Assembly: GCA_016938035.1 (NCBI GenBank)
Contig: JAFGVK010000034.1
Span: forward strand, 1-62,623
Length of the DNA stretch: 62,623 bases
From: Deltaproteobacteria bacterium
Lineage (GTDB): Bacteria > Myxococcota_A > UBA796 > GCA-2862545
Reading direction: 5' to 3'
Part shown: positions 43,786-54,542 of the stretch, one piece after another
Layout: each line of letters begins with the position of its first letter
Position numbering within the stretch: the stretch's first letter is position 1
Program-made: the position numbers and the translations under genes
The notes under the pieces: generated by a model
What the model saw: the letters and a program-made list of their open reading frames with translations, nothing else
The model's database searches: none
What the model was told of the DNA's origin: nothing

Positions 43786-45746
43786 CCCGGATGCTGTCCC
43801 TCCTCCTCGCCCTCTCGCTCGTCGCCTCTCCCGCCCTGGCGGGCAAGCGGATGGTGACGCCAGATCTGGTCGAGGACGCCCTCGCCTATGCCACCACCGA
43901 CCGCGCCAAGGCGATCCAGCTCATCACCGAGGCGGCGGACACCTACGGCGCCACCCCCGAGGGCCCGCTGCTGATGCTCCACGCGGGCGAGCAGCTCCGC
44001 CTGGCGGGGCGCCCCGACGAGGCGAGGCTGTGGTTCATGAAGGTGCTGGAGCGCTCCACCGACGCGCCGGGCACCGCCGCCTCCCTGGGCCTTGCGCTGA
44101 TCACCGCCGCCCGCAACCCCGACCCCAACACCTGGGCGCTGCTCGAGGACCTCCCCGAGAGCGACGCGCTCGCCACCCAGAACGCCTGCCGCTTCCTGCT
44201 CCTCGCCGAGCGCGCTGCCAGGGAGGACGACGCCTCTACGGTGAAGAAGACCTCGCGCAAGGCCCTCTCCTACGGTGAGGAGGACCCGGAGGTCGAGGCG
44301 CGGGTGGTCGCCCGTCTGGAGGCGCTGACGGCGCGCCCGCCCTCCACCCTGGGCCGCCCCGATCACGCGGTGGCCGGGCCTCAGGCTCCCCCGACGGTGG
44401 GCCCCGGCCCGGCGGTGGTGCTCCCGGCGCTAGGCCCCGCCGAGGCAGCCCTCGCCGCAGGCCGCCCCGAGGACGCCAAGGCGCTGGCCGAGCAGGTGCT
44501 CGCGGGCGCCCCGAGCCAGGAGGACGCGCTGGAGGCCAGGTACCTGATCCAGCGGGCAGACGCGGCCCCGGTGATCCCCGGCAGGGTGGGGGTGCTGCTC
44601 CCCACCACGGGGCGCTTTGGGGCCGCCGCGGCCCAGATCCTAGAGGCGATCCGCCTCGGCCTGGGAGACGCGCCCCTGGAGCTGGTGGTGGCCGACACCG
44701 GCGAGGACGAGGACAGCGCCGTAGCCGCCCTGGAGGACCTCGCCCTGCGCCAGGGGGTGGTGGCGGTCATCGGGCCGCTCCGCAAGGAGGTGGCCGACCC
44801 GGTGCTGGCCGCGGCCAACGCCCTGCGGGTCCCGATCGTGGACCTCGCCAGGGTCGACGGCCTCACCGACGGACGAGACTGGGCCTTCCAGGGAATGCCC
44901 ACCCCCACCGACGAGGCGCGGGCGCTGGTCTCGTGGCTCGCCACCGAGCGGGAGATGACCCGCTTCGCCATCTTTGCCCCGGACTCTGCCTACGGAAAGG
45001 CGGCATCTGGCGCGTTCACCAAGGCGGTGGAGGCCTCCGGCGGGCAGATCGTCACGGCGGTGTACTACGACGCCGAGGCCACCGATCTGATCCCCTTCGC
45101 CAAGACCCTGGGTCGCAAGGACTACACCGCCAGGGCGCACGAGTTCTACGAGCTCAAGCAGGCGGCGCGGGACGCGCACCACGACCCCTCCAAGGTGGTG
45201 CTGCCCCCGGTGATCGATTTCCAAGGGCTGTTCCTCCCCGACAGCGCCTCCCGCGTGCCCCTGGCCACCGCGGCCCTGGCGATGGAGGAATTCCCTATCG
45301 GGGAGTTCCGCACCTCCAAGGACGGGGACACGGTGCCCCTCATCGGCCTGTCCTCCTGGAACAACACCTCGCTGATCACGGCCGGCAACGTGTACGTCCG
45401 TTCCAGCTATTTCGCGGACGCATGGTTCCCCGACGGGCCAGAGGCCGCGGCCTTTGTGACCAGCTACCGCGAGCAGGTGGGGCGCACCCCTCAGGCGCTG
45501 GAGGTCTTCGCCTACGACGCTGCCGCCCTGTTGGGGGCCGCGGGACGGGTGGGCGCCGGCGACAGGGGGAGCTTCCGCGACGCGCTGCTAAGTGCAGAGG
45601 TGGAGGGGCTGGCCTCTGGCGCGACCCGCTTCGACCCCGAGAGCCGGACCGGCACCTACAGGTTCAACATCCTCACCATCGACAACGACGCGATCCTCAC
45701 CCCAGCGGCCAGGGCCGAGAAGGACGCGGCCGCGCCCCAGCGATAG
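43782..45746 (+). CDS. LpoA/LppC-like periplasmic-binding-fold protein with TPR region
   Basis: 654-residue exported protein (signal peptide ending SPALAGKR). The N-terminal 230 residues contain TPR-like helices (LLMLHAGEQLRLAGRPDEARLWFMKVLERS). The rest has the periplasmic-binding-protein fold used by ABC-type ligand-binding proteins and by the penicillin-binding-protein activator LpoA: IPGRVGVLLPTTGRFGAAAAQILEAIRLGL, VVAVIGPLRKEVADPVLAAANALRVPIVD, and VFAYDAAALLGAA. There is no lipobox, unlike E. coli LpoA. The ATG overlaps the dnaJ stop. A role in peptidoglycan synthase activation is possible but unproven. Confidence 0.83.
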   Translation: MTRMLSLLLALSLVASPALAGKRMVTPDLVEDALAYATTDRAKAIQLITEAADTYGATPEGPLLMLHAGEQLRLAGRPDEARLWFMKVLERSTDAPGTAASLGLALITAARNPDPNTWALLEDLPESDALATQNACRFLLLAERAAREDDASTVKKTSRKALSYGEEDPEVEARVVARLEALTARPPSTLGRPDHAVAGPQAPPTVGPGPAVVLPALGPAEAALAAGRPEDAKALAEQVLAGAPSQEDALEARYLIQRADAAPVIPGRVGVLLPTTGRFGAAAAQILEAIRLGLGDAPLELVVADTGEDEDSAVAALEDLALRQGVVAVIGPLRKEVADPVLAAANALRVPIVDLARVDGLTDGRDWAFQGMPTPTDEARALVSWLATEREMTRFAIFAPDSAYGKAASGAFTKAVEASGGQIVTAVYYDAEATDLIPFAKTLGRKDYTARAHEFYELKQAARDAHHDPSKVVLPPVIDFQGLFLPDSASRVPLATAALAMEEFPIGEFRTSKDGDTVPLIGLSSWNNTSLITAGNVYVRSSYFADAWFPDGPEAAAFVTSYREQVGRTPQALEVFAYDAAALLGAAGRVGAGDRGSFRDALLSAEVEGLASGATRFDPESRTGTYRFNILTIDNDAILTPAARAEKDAAAPQR

Positions 45747-45767
45747 CGGCGGGCCGCTCACCCCGCT

Positions 45768-46736
45768 ATGGTTGCACGAGTCCCCGAGGTGTCATCCTTG
45801 CCCCCTGACGAGCCCGATCCCTTCCAACGTGAACAAGAGCTGATCGACCTCCTGATCGATGCCTGCCCTCCCCCAGAGGGCGCACGCGTGGGTCCCGGCG
45901 ACGACGCCGCGGTGTGGGGCGAGCGCGAGGCCATCACCGTGGACACCATGGTCGAGGGGGTCCACTGGGACGCGCGCCTGCGCGCCGCCGACGTGGGCTA
46001 CAAGCTGGTCGCGGTGTCGGTGAGCGACCTGGGTGCGATGGGCGCCAGGCCAGCGTGGATGGTGCTGTCCGTGAGCGTGCCGTCCCCGGTGGACGCCGCC
46101 TGGATGGAGGGCTTCGCCGAGGGCCTGGGGCAGGCCGCGCGCCGCTGGGGCGTGGCCCTGATCGGTGGCGACACCACCCGCAGCCCGATCCGCGTGCTCT
46201 CGATCACCATGGGCGGGGTGCTGGAGTCGGCGCCAGTGCTGCGCACCGGCGCCAGGCCGGGAGACGACCTCTGGATCACTGGCTGGCCCGGTCTCGCGGG
46301 GGCAGGCTACCTGCTCGCCGATCCCCCCCCCGCGGCGCTCGCGGCCCTACGCCGGCCCTCACCGCCCTCAGAATTCGCCCGGGCGGCGGCGCGGCTGGGG
46401 CTCCCCAGCGCGATGATGGACACCTCGGACGGCTTGGCCTCCGACCTGCCCCGCCTCTGCCGAGCGGCGGGGGTGGGAGCCACCGTGGATCCCCACGCGC
46501 TGCCCCTCCACCCCTCGCTAGAGGGGCAGGACAGGGTCGCGCTCCAGGTGGGCGGCGGCGACGATTTTCAGCTGCTCCTGACCGCGCCCCCCGAGCGCGC
46601 TGAGGCGCTGCGCGCGCTGGCTGCCGAGCACAGCGTCGCGCTGTCCAGGGTCGGCCGCATCACCCCCGCCGGCCCGGTCACCCTGAGTGGCGCGGCCTGG
46701 CCCTCCGGATACTCCCACTTCGAGGCGTCCCGGTGA
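45768..46736 (+). CDS. thiL: Thiamine-monophosphate kinase
   Basis: 322-residue kinase that makes thiamine diphosphate from thiamine monophosphate. Its motifs are clear: ARVGPGDDAAVWG, TVDTMVEGVHWD, VSVSDLGAMGARPAW, ALIGGDTTRSP, MMDTSDGLASDLPRLCRAAG and VGGGDDFQLLLT. The ATG at 45768 gives a normal length; a TTG at 45798 with an upstream GAGGTG is a possible alternative. Its stop overlaps the next gene (GTGA). No other thiamine gene or TPP riboswitch is in the window. Confidence 0.95.
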   Translation: MVARVPEVSSLPPDEPDPFQREQELIDLLIDACPPPEGARVGPGDDAAVWGEREAITVDTMVEGVHWDARLRAADVGYKLVAVSVSDLGAMGARPAWMVLSVSVPSPVDAAWMEGFAEGLGQAARRWGVALIGGDTTRSPIRVLSITMGGVLESAPVLRTGARPGDDLWITGWPGLAGAGYLLADPPPAALAALRRPSPPSEFARAAARLGLPSAMMDTSDGLASDLPRLCRAAGVGATVDPHALPLHPSLEGQDRVALQVGGGDDFQLLLTAPPERAEALRALAAEHSVALSRVGRITPAGPVTLSGAAWPSGYSHFEASR

Positions 46737-48043
46737 TCACCCTCCCGTTCTCGGTGCCCTGGCCCACCCTGGCCGCCATGACCGTGCTCTTCGCCCTCTC
46801 GTTCTCCTTCTCGGGGACCGAGACCGCGCTGTTCTCCCTCCAGAAGGTCGACCGCAACCGCCTGGAGCAGGGGGGCCCCACCGGGCGGCGGGTCTCGAGC
46901 CTGCTGAGCAGGGGCAGCGCCCTGATCACCACCATCCTCATCGGCAACGAGACGGTGAACATCACCCTCGCCGCCACCTCCGCGGTGCTCCTGGAAGAGC
47001 TCGCCGCGCAGAGCGGATGGCAGGGGGCTAGCGGGCTGGTGCCCTGGCTGAACATCCTCATCCTCACCCCCTTCCTGGTGTTCTTCTCTGAGGTGACCCC
47101 CAAGGTCATCGCCTTCCGCTTCAACAGCACCTGGGCGCGGGCCATCGCCTGGCCGCTGAGCGCCTTCTACTTGGCTGTGTGGCCGATCCGAAGGGCGATC
47201 GTCCTGATCGTCGACCTGATCGCCGCCAAGGCCTTCAAGGTCACCAAGGACCATCAGGACACGCTCCAGAGCTCCGAGCTGCTGTCCCTGATCGGAAAGA
47301 GCGCCGCAGAGGGCGACGTGGAGGAGTTCGAGCGGGACATCATCGAGGCGGTGTTCGAGTTCGGCGAGACCACCGTCAGCAGGGTGATGACCCCCAGGCC
47401 AGAGATCTTCTCGGTGCGCCTGTCGATCCCCTGGCCCCAACTCATCCAGACCGTCCGCGAGGGCGGGTTCTCCCGGGTGCCAGTCTACGGCGCCCGCTCT
47501 GACGACATCCTCGGGGTGCTGCTGCTCAAGGATCTGCTCCCGTTCCGCGACCACCCCCTGCGCGGGCCCAAGGAGCTGCGGGAGCTGCTGCTGCCCCCCA
47601 CCTTCGTGCCCGCGTCCAAGCTGGCGCAGGACATGCTCAAGGAATTCATTGAGAACAAGCAGCATATGGCCTTCGTGGTGGACGAGCACGGGACGCTGGT
47701 GGGGCTGGTCACCCTCGACGACCTGATGGACGAGCTGGTGGGCGACTTCCTGGAGTCCGACGAGGTCTACGAGGAGATCCTCGAGACCGCGCCCGGTGTG
47801 CTGAGGGTGCTCGGAAACATCGACGTAGACGACTACGCAGAGGAGACCGGGGTGCAGCTCCCCGAGGGCGAGTACCACACCGTCGGCGGCTTCGTCTTCC
47901 ACCAGCTCGGCCGCCTGCCCCGGCCCGGCGACGAGGTGTCCCACGACCAGCGCCTGTACCAGGTGACCAAGGTGGACGGGCTCCGCATCTCCGAGCTGAT
48001 CGTCCGCGAGGTCCTCACCGAGCTGGACGGAGAGCAGGCATGA
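46733..48043 (+). CDS. CNNM/CorC-family transporter-like protein (DUF21 + CBS), first of two
   Basis: 436-residue inner-membrane protein: an N-terminal DUF21/CNNM domain with about four membrane helices (LAAMTVLFALSFSFSGTETALFSL, ALITTILIGNETVNITLA, FFSEVTPKVIAF), a pair of CBS domains (residues 205-330: VMTPRPEIFSVRL, HGTLVGLVTLDDLMDELVGDF) and a C-terminal CorC/HlyC domain. The family is linked to magnesium and sodium handling and heavy-metal resistance. The GTG start overlaps thiL. The next gene is a paralogue. Confidence 0.92.
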   Translation: MITLPFSVPWPTLAAMTVLFALSFSFSGTETALFSLQKVDRNRLEQGGPTGRRVSSLLSRGSALITTILIGNETVNITLAATSAVLLEELAAQSGWQGASGLVPWLNILILTPFLVFFSEVTPKVIAFRFNSTWARAIAWPLSAFYLAVWPIRRAIVLIVDLIAAKAFKVTKDHQDTLQSSELLSLIGKSAAEGDVEEFERDIIEAVFEFGETTVSRVMTPRPEIFSVRLSIPWPQLIQTVREGGFSRVPVYGARSDDILGVLLLKDLLPFRDHPLRGPKELRELLLPPTFVPASKLAQDMLKEFIENKQHMAFVVDEHGTLVGLVTLDDLMDELVGDFLESDEVYEEILETAPGVLRVLGNIDVDDYAEETGVQLPEGEYHTVGGFVFHQLGRLPRPGDEVSHDQRLYQVTKVDGLRISELIVREVLTELDGEQA

Positions 48044-49263
48044 TCCTCGTCACGTCCCTGGTCTTCGTCGCGATGTGCGTCCTGACCGAGGCCTTCTTCT
48101 CGGGATCCGAGATCGCGCTGGTCCACGCCGATCGCACCAGGCTCCAGATCAAGGCTGAGGAGGGCCACAGGGGGGCGCAGCTCGCCCTGGAGCTCCTCAA
48201 CCACGAGGAGCGCTTCCTCGCCACCTGCCTGATCGGCACCAACCTCTCGACCATCACCGCCACCACCGTGGTGTCGAGCCTGTTCCTCCTGTACCTGGGC
48301 CGGAACGAGCAGTGGCTGATCGCGCCGCTCATGGTGCCGCTGATCCTCACCTTCGGCGAGGCGCTGCCCAAGACCGTGTTTCGTCACCACGCCAACGCCA
48401 TCGCCCCGGTGATCGCCGCGCCGCTGTACTTCTTCCAGCGCCTGCTGTCCGTGCCGGTCGCCCTCGCCTCTGGCTGGTCGCGGCTGCTGCTGCGGATCCT
48501 GGGCGGGGGCGGGCAGTCCCCCATCACCCGCAACGACATCCTCTCGCTCATCGACGAGGACGAGGCGGGCACCCTGCACACGGACCAGAGCGTGCTCATC
48601 CGGCGGGTGTTCGCCATCTCCAACACCACCGTCGAGGAGATCATGACCCCGCTGGTCGAGGTGAACGCGGTGGAGGAGGGCGAGTCGGTCCACCTCGCCG
48701 CACAGCTGGCCATGAAGAGCGGACACTCGCGCATCCCGGTCTTCCGGGATCGGGTGGACAACGTCGTGGGCTTGGTCCACGTGAGAGAGCTGCTGTTCTC
48801 CGCGGACGCGACGATCGAGTCCATCCTCCGCCCGGTGTGGTTCATCCCAGAGAGCACCCACGTCGACAACGCCCTGCGACAGATGCGGACCCACGGCGAG
48901 CCCTTCGCGGTGGTGGTCGACGAGTACGGCGGCTGCGTCGGCCTCGTCACCGTAGAGGATCTGCTGGAGGAGATCTTCGGAGAGATCCACGACGAGCGCG
49001 ATGAGGTAGAGCAGCGGATCCAGCGGCTCCCCAGCGGCCAGTGGAGCATCCCCGGGAGGGTGGAGATCGGCACCCTGGAGGACGAGCTGGGCATCAGCGC
49101 CCCCGAGGGGGACTTCGAGACCGTCGCGGGGATGATCCTCGCCACCACCGGGCGCATCCCTCAGGTGGGCGACGTGGTGAAGATCGGCAACCTGCGGATC
49201 GAGATCACCGAGGGCTCTGAGCGGGCGATCCAGCGGGTCAGGGTGACCGTGATCACGCCCTGA
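48040..49263 (+). CDS. CNNM/CorC-family transporter-like protein (DUF21 + CBS), second of two
   Basis: 407-residue paralogue of the preceding protein with the same DUF21, CBS pair and CorC/HlyC layout: FFSGSEIALVHADRTRLQ, CLIGTNLSTITATTVVSSL, EIMTPLVEVNAV and VVVDEYGGCVGLVTVEDLLEEIFGEIHDE. The two are clearly diverged, so the duplication is old. ATGA overlaps with the first copy show they are translated together and may form a heterodimer. The 3' end overlaps by 11 bases the end of the convergent dehydrogenase gene. Confidence 0.92.
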   Translation: MILVTSLVFVAMCVLTEAFFSGSEIALVHADRTRLQIKAEEGHRGAQLALELLNHEERFLATCLIGTNLSTITATTVVSSLFLLYLGRNEQWLIAPLMVPLILTFGEALPKTVFRHHANAIAPVIAAPLYFFQRLLSVPVALASGWSRLLLRILGGGGQSPITRNDILSLIDEDEAGTLHTDQSVLIRRVFAISNTTVEEIMTPLVEVNAVEEGESVHLAAQLAMKSGHSRIPVFRDRVDNVVGLVHVRELLFSADATIESILRPVWFIPESTHVDNALRQMRTHGEPFAVVVDEYGGCVGLVTVEDLLEEIFGEIHDERDEVEQRIQRLPSGQWSIPGRVEIGTLEDELGISAPEGDFETVAGMILATTGRIPQVGDVVKIGNLRIEITEGSERAIQRVRVTVITP

Positions 49264-50413
49264 TCAGGATCTTGCCGTCGGCCCTGCTCCGCGAGCGCTC
49301 CAGCGCCGCCGCCACCCGCCCGAGGGGCTCGCGCCAGGTGATCATCGGGCCAGGGTCCAGCAGGCCGCGCTCCAGCAGCCGGATCACCTGGGGGAAGGCG
49401 CCGCCGCCGCTGTGGCCGCGGGACCCCACCACCCTGGCCGCGCCGCTGACCAGGGCGTCCAGTCCCACCGGCGCCCGCTCCCCGGTCCTCCCCAGGTAGA
49501 GCACGACCCCCTGCGGGGCGAGCGAGGCCTCGATCGCGGGGAAGGTGTGCAGCGCAGCCCCCGCGGCCTCGACCTGCAGATCGGCCCCCCACCCCGCGGT
49601 GAGCTCGCGGACGACCTCCTCAGGGCTGCCCCCCGCGGCGGCCAGGGCTTGTGGGGTCCAGGCCACGTCGGCCCCCAGCGCCCGCGCCAGGGCCACCCGC
49701 TCCGGCACCACGTCAAAGGCCGCAACGGTGGCGGCGCCGGCGAGCCGCGCGAGGAGCACCGCCCCCAGCCCGATCGGGCCGCACCCATAGACCGCGACGT
49801 GGCTCCCCGGGGTCATCCCGCCGGCGGGTCCCCAGATCCCGGTGAACGGGCAGGCGATCGGCTCCACCAGCGCCCCCAGCTCCAGCGCCAGATCGGGGTC
49901 GCCGAGCCGCACCGCCACCCCGTCCAGCGACCACAGGCTGCGGGAGGGGACCCGCACCAGCTCGGCGAAGGCGCCGTCCACTGCGAAGCCGAGCATCTCC
50001 AGGTGCAGGCACTGGTTGGGCATCCCCTTCCGACAGGCCTCGCACTCCCCGCAGGAGAGCATCCCCTCCCCCGCCACCAGCTCGCCGACCCGCACCGAGC
50101 GCACCCCAGCCCCCACCGCGACCACCTCTCCGGTGTACTCGTGCCCGAGGATCACCGGAAGGCGCGCCGGCCCCGAGAACAGGACGTAGCCCTCGTCATC
50201 GGTCTCTACGCAGTGGGTGTCGGAGCCGCACACCCCGCAGGCGCGGACCCGCACCACCACCTCCCCTGGCCCTGGCGCGGGATCAGGGAGCTCCACCTCG
50301 CGCAGCGCGGGGTGCCTCCACGCCAGCTTGGCAGGGACCTTGCGGGTCTGGCGCTGTTGCGCCGTGAGGGGGGCGCGCGGCGCCCACTCGGCGGTGAGGC
50401 GGTGAGCTCTCAT
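49253..50413 (-). CDS. Zinc-dependent alcohol/polyol dehydrogenase (MDR family)
   Basis: 386-residue medium-chain dehydrogenase. The catalytic zinc site starts with [12 protein letters not shown] and [12 protein letters not shown]; the structural zinc cysteines are in [16 protein letters not shown]; the Rossmann NAD(P) loop is [19 protein letters not shown]. Residue pattern resembles inosose or sugar-alcohol dehydrogenases, but the substrate cannot be fixed. The ATG follows GAGGAG. It is the only minus-strand gene between 33 and 58 kb, is divergent from the DnaK-like gene and overlaps the convergent CNNM gene by 11 bases. Confidence 0.93.
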   Translation of the reverse strand: MRAHRLTAEWAPRAPLTAQQRQTRKVPAKLAWRHPALREVELPDPAPGPGEVVVRVRACGVCGSDTHCVETDDEGYVLFSGPARLPVILGHEYTGEVVAVGAGVRSVRVGELVAGEGMLSCGECEACRKGMPNQCLHLEMLGFAVDGAFAELVRVPSRSLWSLDGVAVRLGDPDLALELGALVEPIACPFTGIWGPAGGMTPGSHVAVYGCGPIGLGAVLLARLAGAATVAAFDVVPERVALARALGADVAWTPQALAAAGGSPEEVVRELTAGWGADLQVEAAGAALHTFPAIEASLAPQGVVLYLGRTGERAPVGLDALVSGAARVVGSRGHSGGGAFPQVIRLLERGLLDPGPMITWREPLGRVAAALERSRSRADGKILIRA

Positions 50414-50559
50414 CAGGACTCCTCGGAGGACACGGCGAAGGGGCGAAGCGCCATCAGCGCGCGCGAGCGGTCGGGTTTGACCGAGACGGCGTAGATATGA
50501 TATTCGTCAACGCCACCGGCGCGAGTCGAGTTCATCCATCTCTCGGGGCAGAACGCAAC

Positions 50560-52341
50560 ATGGGTAAGGCTATCGGAATCGATCTCGGCACGACCAACTC
50601 GGCTGCCGCGATTATCGAGGACAAGAAGCCCCGCTTCATCACCTGGGAGAATGGTCAGAAGACCATCCCCTCGGTGTTCGCCATCGACAGCAAGGGCAAC
50701 CGCCTCATCGGTGAGGAGGCGAAGCGCCAGGCCGCGCAGAACGCAGGCGCCACGGTCGCCGCGTCCAAGCGACTGATCGGACGGAACTACGGCTCCAACG
50801 CGATGAACAAGGTGAAGCAGGTCTTCACCTACGAGCTCGTGGAGGGCGAGTCCTCCGAGGTGCTGATCAAGGTGAAGGGGCAGGTCTTCACCCTGGAGCA
50901 GATCTCCGCCGCGATCCTCAGCCGGATCAAGGATCGCGCCGAGGAGCAGCTCGACGACGAGGTGGATCAGGCCGTCATCACCGTCCCCGCCTACTTCAAT
51001 GACCGCCAGCGCCAGGCGGTGCGCTCCGCGGGGAAGCTGGCGGGGCTCAAGGTGCTGCGGGTGCTCAACGAGCCCACCGCCGCCGCGCTCGCCTACGGGC
51101 TGGGCCGCACGCTCAACCAGCGGGTCGCCATCTACGATCTGGGTGGCGGCACCTTCGACATCTCGATCATCGACATCAAAGAGAAGATCTTCGAGGTCAT
51201 CTCCACCGGCGGCGACACCTTCCTGGGCGGCGTGGACTTCGACGACCGGCTGATGCAGCACCTGCTGGCCCACTTCCACGACGAGACCGGCATCGACCTG
51301 TCCTACGACCGCTCGGCGGTGGCCAGGGTGCGCGACGCGGCAGAGGACGCGAAGATCGCCCTCTCCGATGTGGCAGAGACCCACGTGTCGATCCCCGAGA
51401 TCGCCACGGACGAGGACGGAGCGGTCCACGACCTCACGATGACCATCACCCGCAGGGAGCTGGAGCAGCTCACCGGCGACCTCGTCGACCGCTCCATCGC
51501 CACCTGCCAGCGCATCCTGCAGGAGGCCAACTCCACCACCGCCGACATCTCGGAGATGCTGCTGGTAGGCGGCCAGTCCCGTATGCCGCTGGTGCGCGAG
51601 AAGATCAAGAACTTCATCGGCAGGGCCCCCTCCGAGAAGGTCCACCCCGACGAGGCGGTGGCGATCGGCGCCTCGATCATGGCGCACTCGCTCGTCTCAA
51701 AGGGCGGCGTCCAGGACATGACGCTCCTCGACGTGCTCCCCATGGCCATCGGGATCAACAAGACCGACGGCACCATGCACGTGCTCTTCGCCAAGAACCA
51801 GCCCCTGCCCGACTACAAGACCCGCTCACTCACCACCTCCAAGGACAACCAGCGGAGCATCATGCTCCGCATCTACCAAGGTGAGTCCCAGTACGTGGCC
51901 GAGAACGAGCTGCTCGGCACCTTCGTCTTCTCGGGCCTGCGCCAGGCGCCAAAGGGAGACGTGAAGGTAGAGGTCACCTTCCACATCGACTCTGAGGGCA
52001 TCCTCAACCTCACCGCCCGCGACAGCACGACCGGGCAGCTGGTCGAGTCCCGCCTCAAGCTGGGTGGCGAGGGGGCCGGCACAGGTCCAAACCCACCCAA
52101 GCGGAAGAAGAAGAAGAAGGGGCAGGACGTCAAGCCGCCCCCCATGCCGCTCACTATGCCGGCCACCTCGATCACCGAGACCGCGGACGAGCTCGACGAC
52201 GACATCGACGACGAGCCCCCGCACACCGAGGAGGCGGCGATCCCCAACCTGCGCCAGAACCTGGTCAAACACGACGAGGCGCCCAAGGGGCTGTTCGCCA
52301 AGCTGATCGCCTTCTTCAGCGGCCTGTTCGGGAAGAAATAG
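50560..52341 (+). CDS. DnaK-like Hsp70 with no lid and an amphipathic C-terminal tail
   Basis: 593-residue Hsp70 relative. The ATPase domain is intact ([48 protein letters not shown]), and a beta-sandwich substrate-binding domain spans about residues 385-505 ([31 protein letters not shown]). The helical lid that normally follows is missing. Instead there is a basic run (KRKKKKK, about residue 513), an acidic, Pro-rich linker, and a final amphipathic/hydrophobic helix ([17 protein letters not shown]). That tail could bind a membrane. The ATG at 50560 starts at [10 protein letters not shown], as in canonical DnaK; trmJ begins six bases after the stop. Canonical DnaK is expected elsewhere in the genome. 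Confidence 0.9.
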   Translation: MGKAIGIDLGTTNSAAAIIEDKKPRFITWENGQKTIPSVFAIDSKGNRLIGEEAKRQAAQNAGATVAASKRLIGRNYGSNAMNKVKQVFTYELVEGESSEVLIKVKGQVFTLEQISAAILSRIKDRAEEQLDDEVDQAVITVPAYFNDRQRQAVRSAGKLAGLKVLRVLNEPTAAALAYGLGRTLNQRVAIYDLGGGTFDISIIDIKEKIFEVISTGGDTFLGGVDFDDRLMQHLLAHFHDETGIDLSYDRSAVARVRDAAEDAKIALSDVAETHVSIPEIATDEDGAVHDLTMTITRRELEQLTGDLVDRSIATCQRILQEANSTTADISEMLLVGGQSRMPLVREKIKNFIGRAPSEKVHPDEAVAIGASIMAHSLVSKGGVQDMTLLDVLPMAIGINKTDGTMHVLFAKNQPLPDYKTRSLTTSKDNQRSIMLRIYQGESQYVAENELLGTFVFSGLRQAPKGDVKVEVTFHIDSEGILNLTARDSTTGQLVESRLKLGGEGAGTGPNPPKRKKKKKGQDVKPPPMPLTMPATSITETADELDDDIDDEPPHTEEAAIPNLRQNLVKHDEAPKGLFAKLIAFFSGLFGKK

Positions 52342-52346
52342 CGCCG

Positions 52347-53174
52347 ATGAGCCTCTCCACCCTCGCCGAACAGGTGGTGGTGATCCTCGTGGAGCCGCAG
52401 CAGGCCGGAAACGTGGGATCCGCCGCGAGAGCCCTCAAGAACATGGGGCTGCGGCGCCTGACCATCGTGAACCCCCCCTCGTTCGATCCGGAGCGGGCGC
52501 GCTGGATGGCGCCGGGCTGCGACGACATCCTGGCTGAGATGCGGATCACCGCCACCCTCGACGAGGCCCTGGAGGGCGTACACAGGGCGGTGGCGGCCAC
52601 CGCGAGGCACCGGCGAGGCACCCAGGGGGTCTACACCCCCGCGGAGCTGTCCCGGCAGGTGGTGGAGAGCCCTGAGGGGCACGTCACCGCCATCCTGTTC
52701 GGGCGCGAGGACTTCGGGCTTTCCAAGGAGCACACCGAGCGGTGCGAGAGCATCCTCCGCATCCCCACCCCCGAGCACGCGAGCCTCAACCTCTCTCAGG
52801 CGGTGATGGTGGTAGCCAACCACCTGTTCGAGGCGGCGCGGGCCACCGGCGAGGCTGCACCGGGGCGCCCGCTAGGGGGGCGGCGCCGCGCCAAGAGCAC
52901 CCAGGATCTCGATCGCCGCAGCAGAGCCGAGGAGCCCGCCGACCTGGTGGCGATGGAGCCGGTGGTGGAGGAGCTGGTCTCGCTGCTGGACCGGGTGGGC
53001 TACACCAGGGCCACCGGGCCCGCCAAGGTGGCCCTGTCGGCGCGTGAGGCCCTGCAGACCGCGCGCCCCACGCCGCGACAGCTCGGCGCCTTCAGGGGGA
53101 TGATCGCGCGGATCCAGTGGGCCCTGGACCACCCGGACGCGGACTGGCTGGCCTCCAAGCGCACCCAGCCCTGA
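52347..53174 (+). CDS. trmJ: SpoU-type tRNA 2'-O-methyltransferase TrmJ-like
   Basis: 275-residue SPOUT-family RNA methyltransferase that uses SAM to methylate the ribose at position 32 of certain tRNAs. The three motifs of the knotted fold are present: LVEPQQAGNVGSAARALKNMGL at residues 15-36, ILFGREDFGLS near 115-125, and SLNLSQAVMVVANHLFEAA near 145-163. The C-terminal extension (about 100 residues, helical, with VEELVSLLDRVGYTR) is characteristic of TrmJ. It is six bases downstream of the DnaK-like gene. Confidence 0.92.
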   Translation: MSLSTLAEQVVVILVEPQQAGNVGSAARALKNMGLRRLTIVNPPSFDPERARWMAPGCDDILAEMRITATLDEALEGVHRAVAATARHRRGTQGVYTPAELSRQVVESPEGHVTAILFGREDFGLSKEHTERCESILRIPTPEHASLNLSQAVMVVANHLFEAARATGEAAPGRPLGGRRRAKSTQDLDRRSRAEEPADLVAMEPVVEELVSLLDRVGYTRATGPAKVALSAREALQTARPTPRQLGAFRGMIARIQWALDHPDADWLASKRTQP

Positions 53175-53235
53175 TCACAGGGGGCGAGGAGCTGCGGCAC
53201 GCGATAGGTTGCGCCCCTCGCATCCGGAGTCCCCT

Positions 53236-54540
<1,305 letters not shown>

Positions 54541-54542
54541 CC

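Noticed and set aside
45747-45800. A TPP riboswitch upstream of thiL.
   Set aside because: Only about 20 bases separate the genes and no THI-box sequence is present.
50486-50530. TTGACC followed by TATGAT just upstream of the DnaK-like gene looked like a sigma-70 promoter.
   Set aside because: The boxes are only 13 bases apart, too short for sigma-70; a heat-shock-type signal is also not seen.
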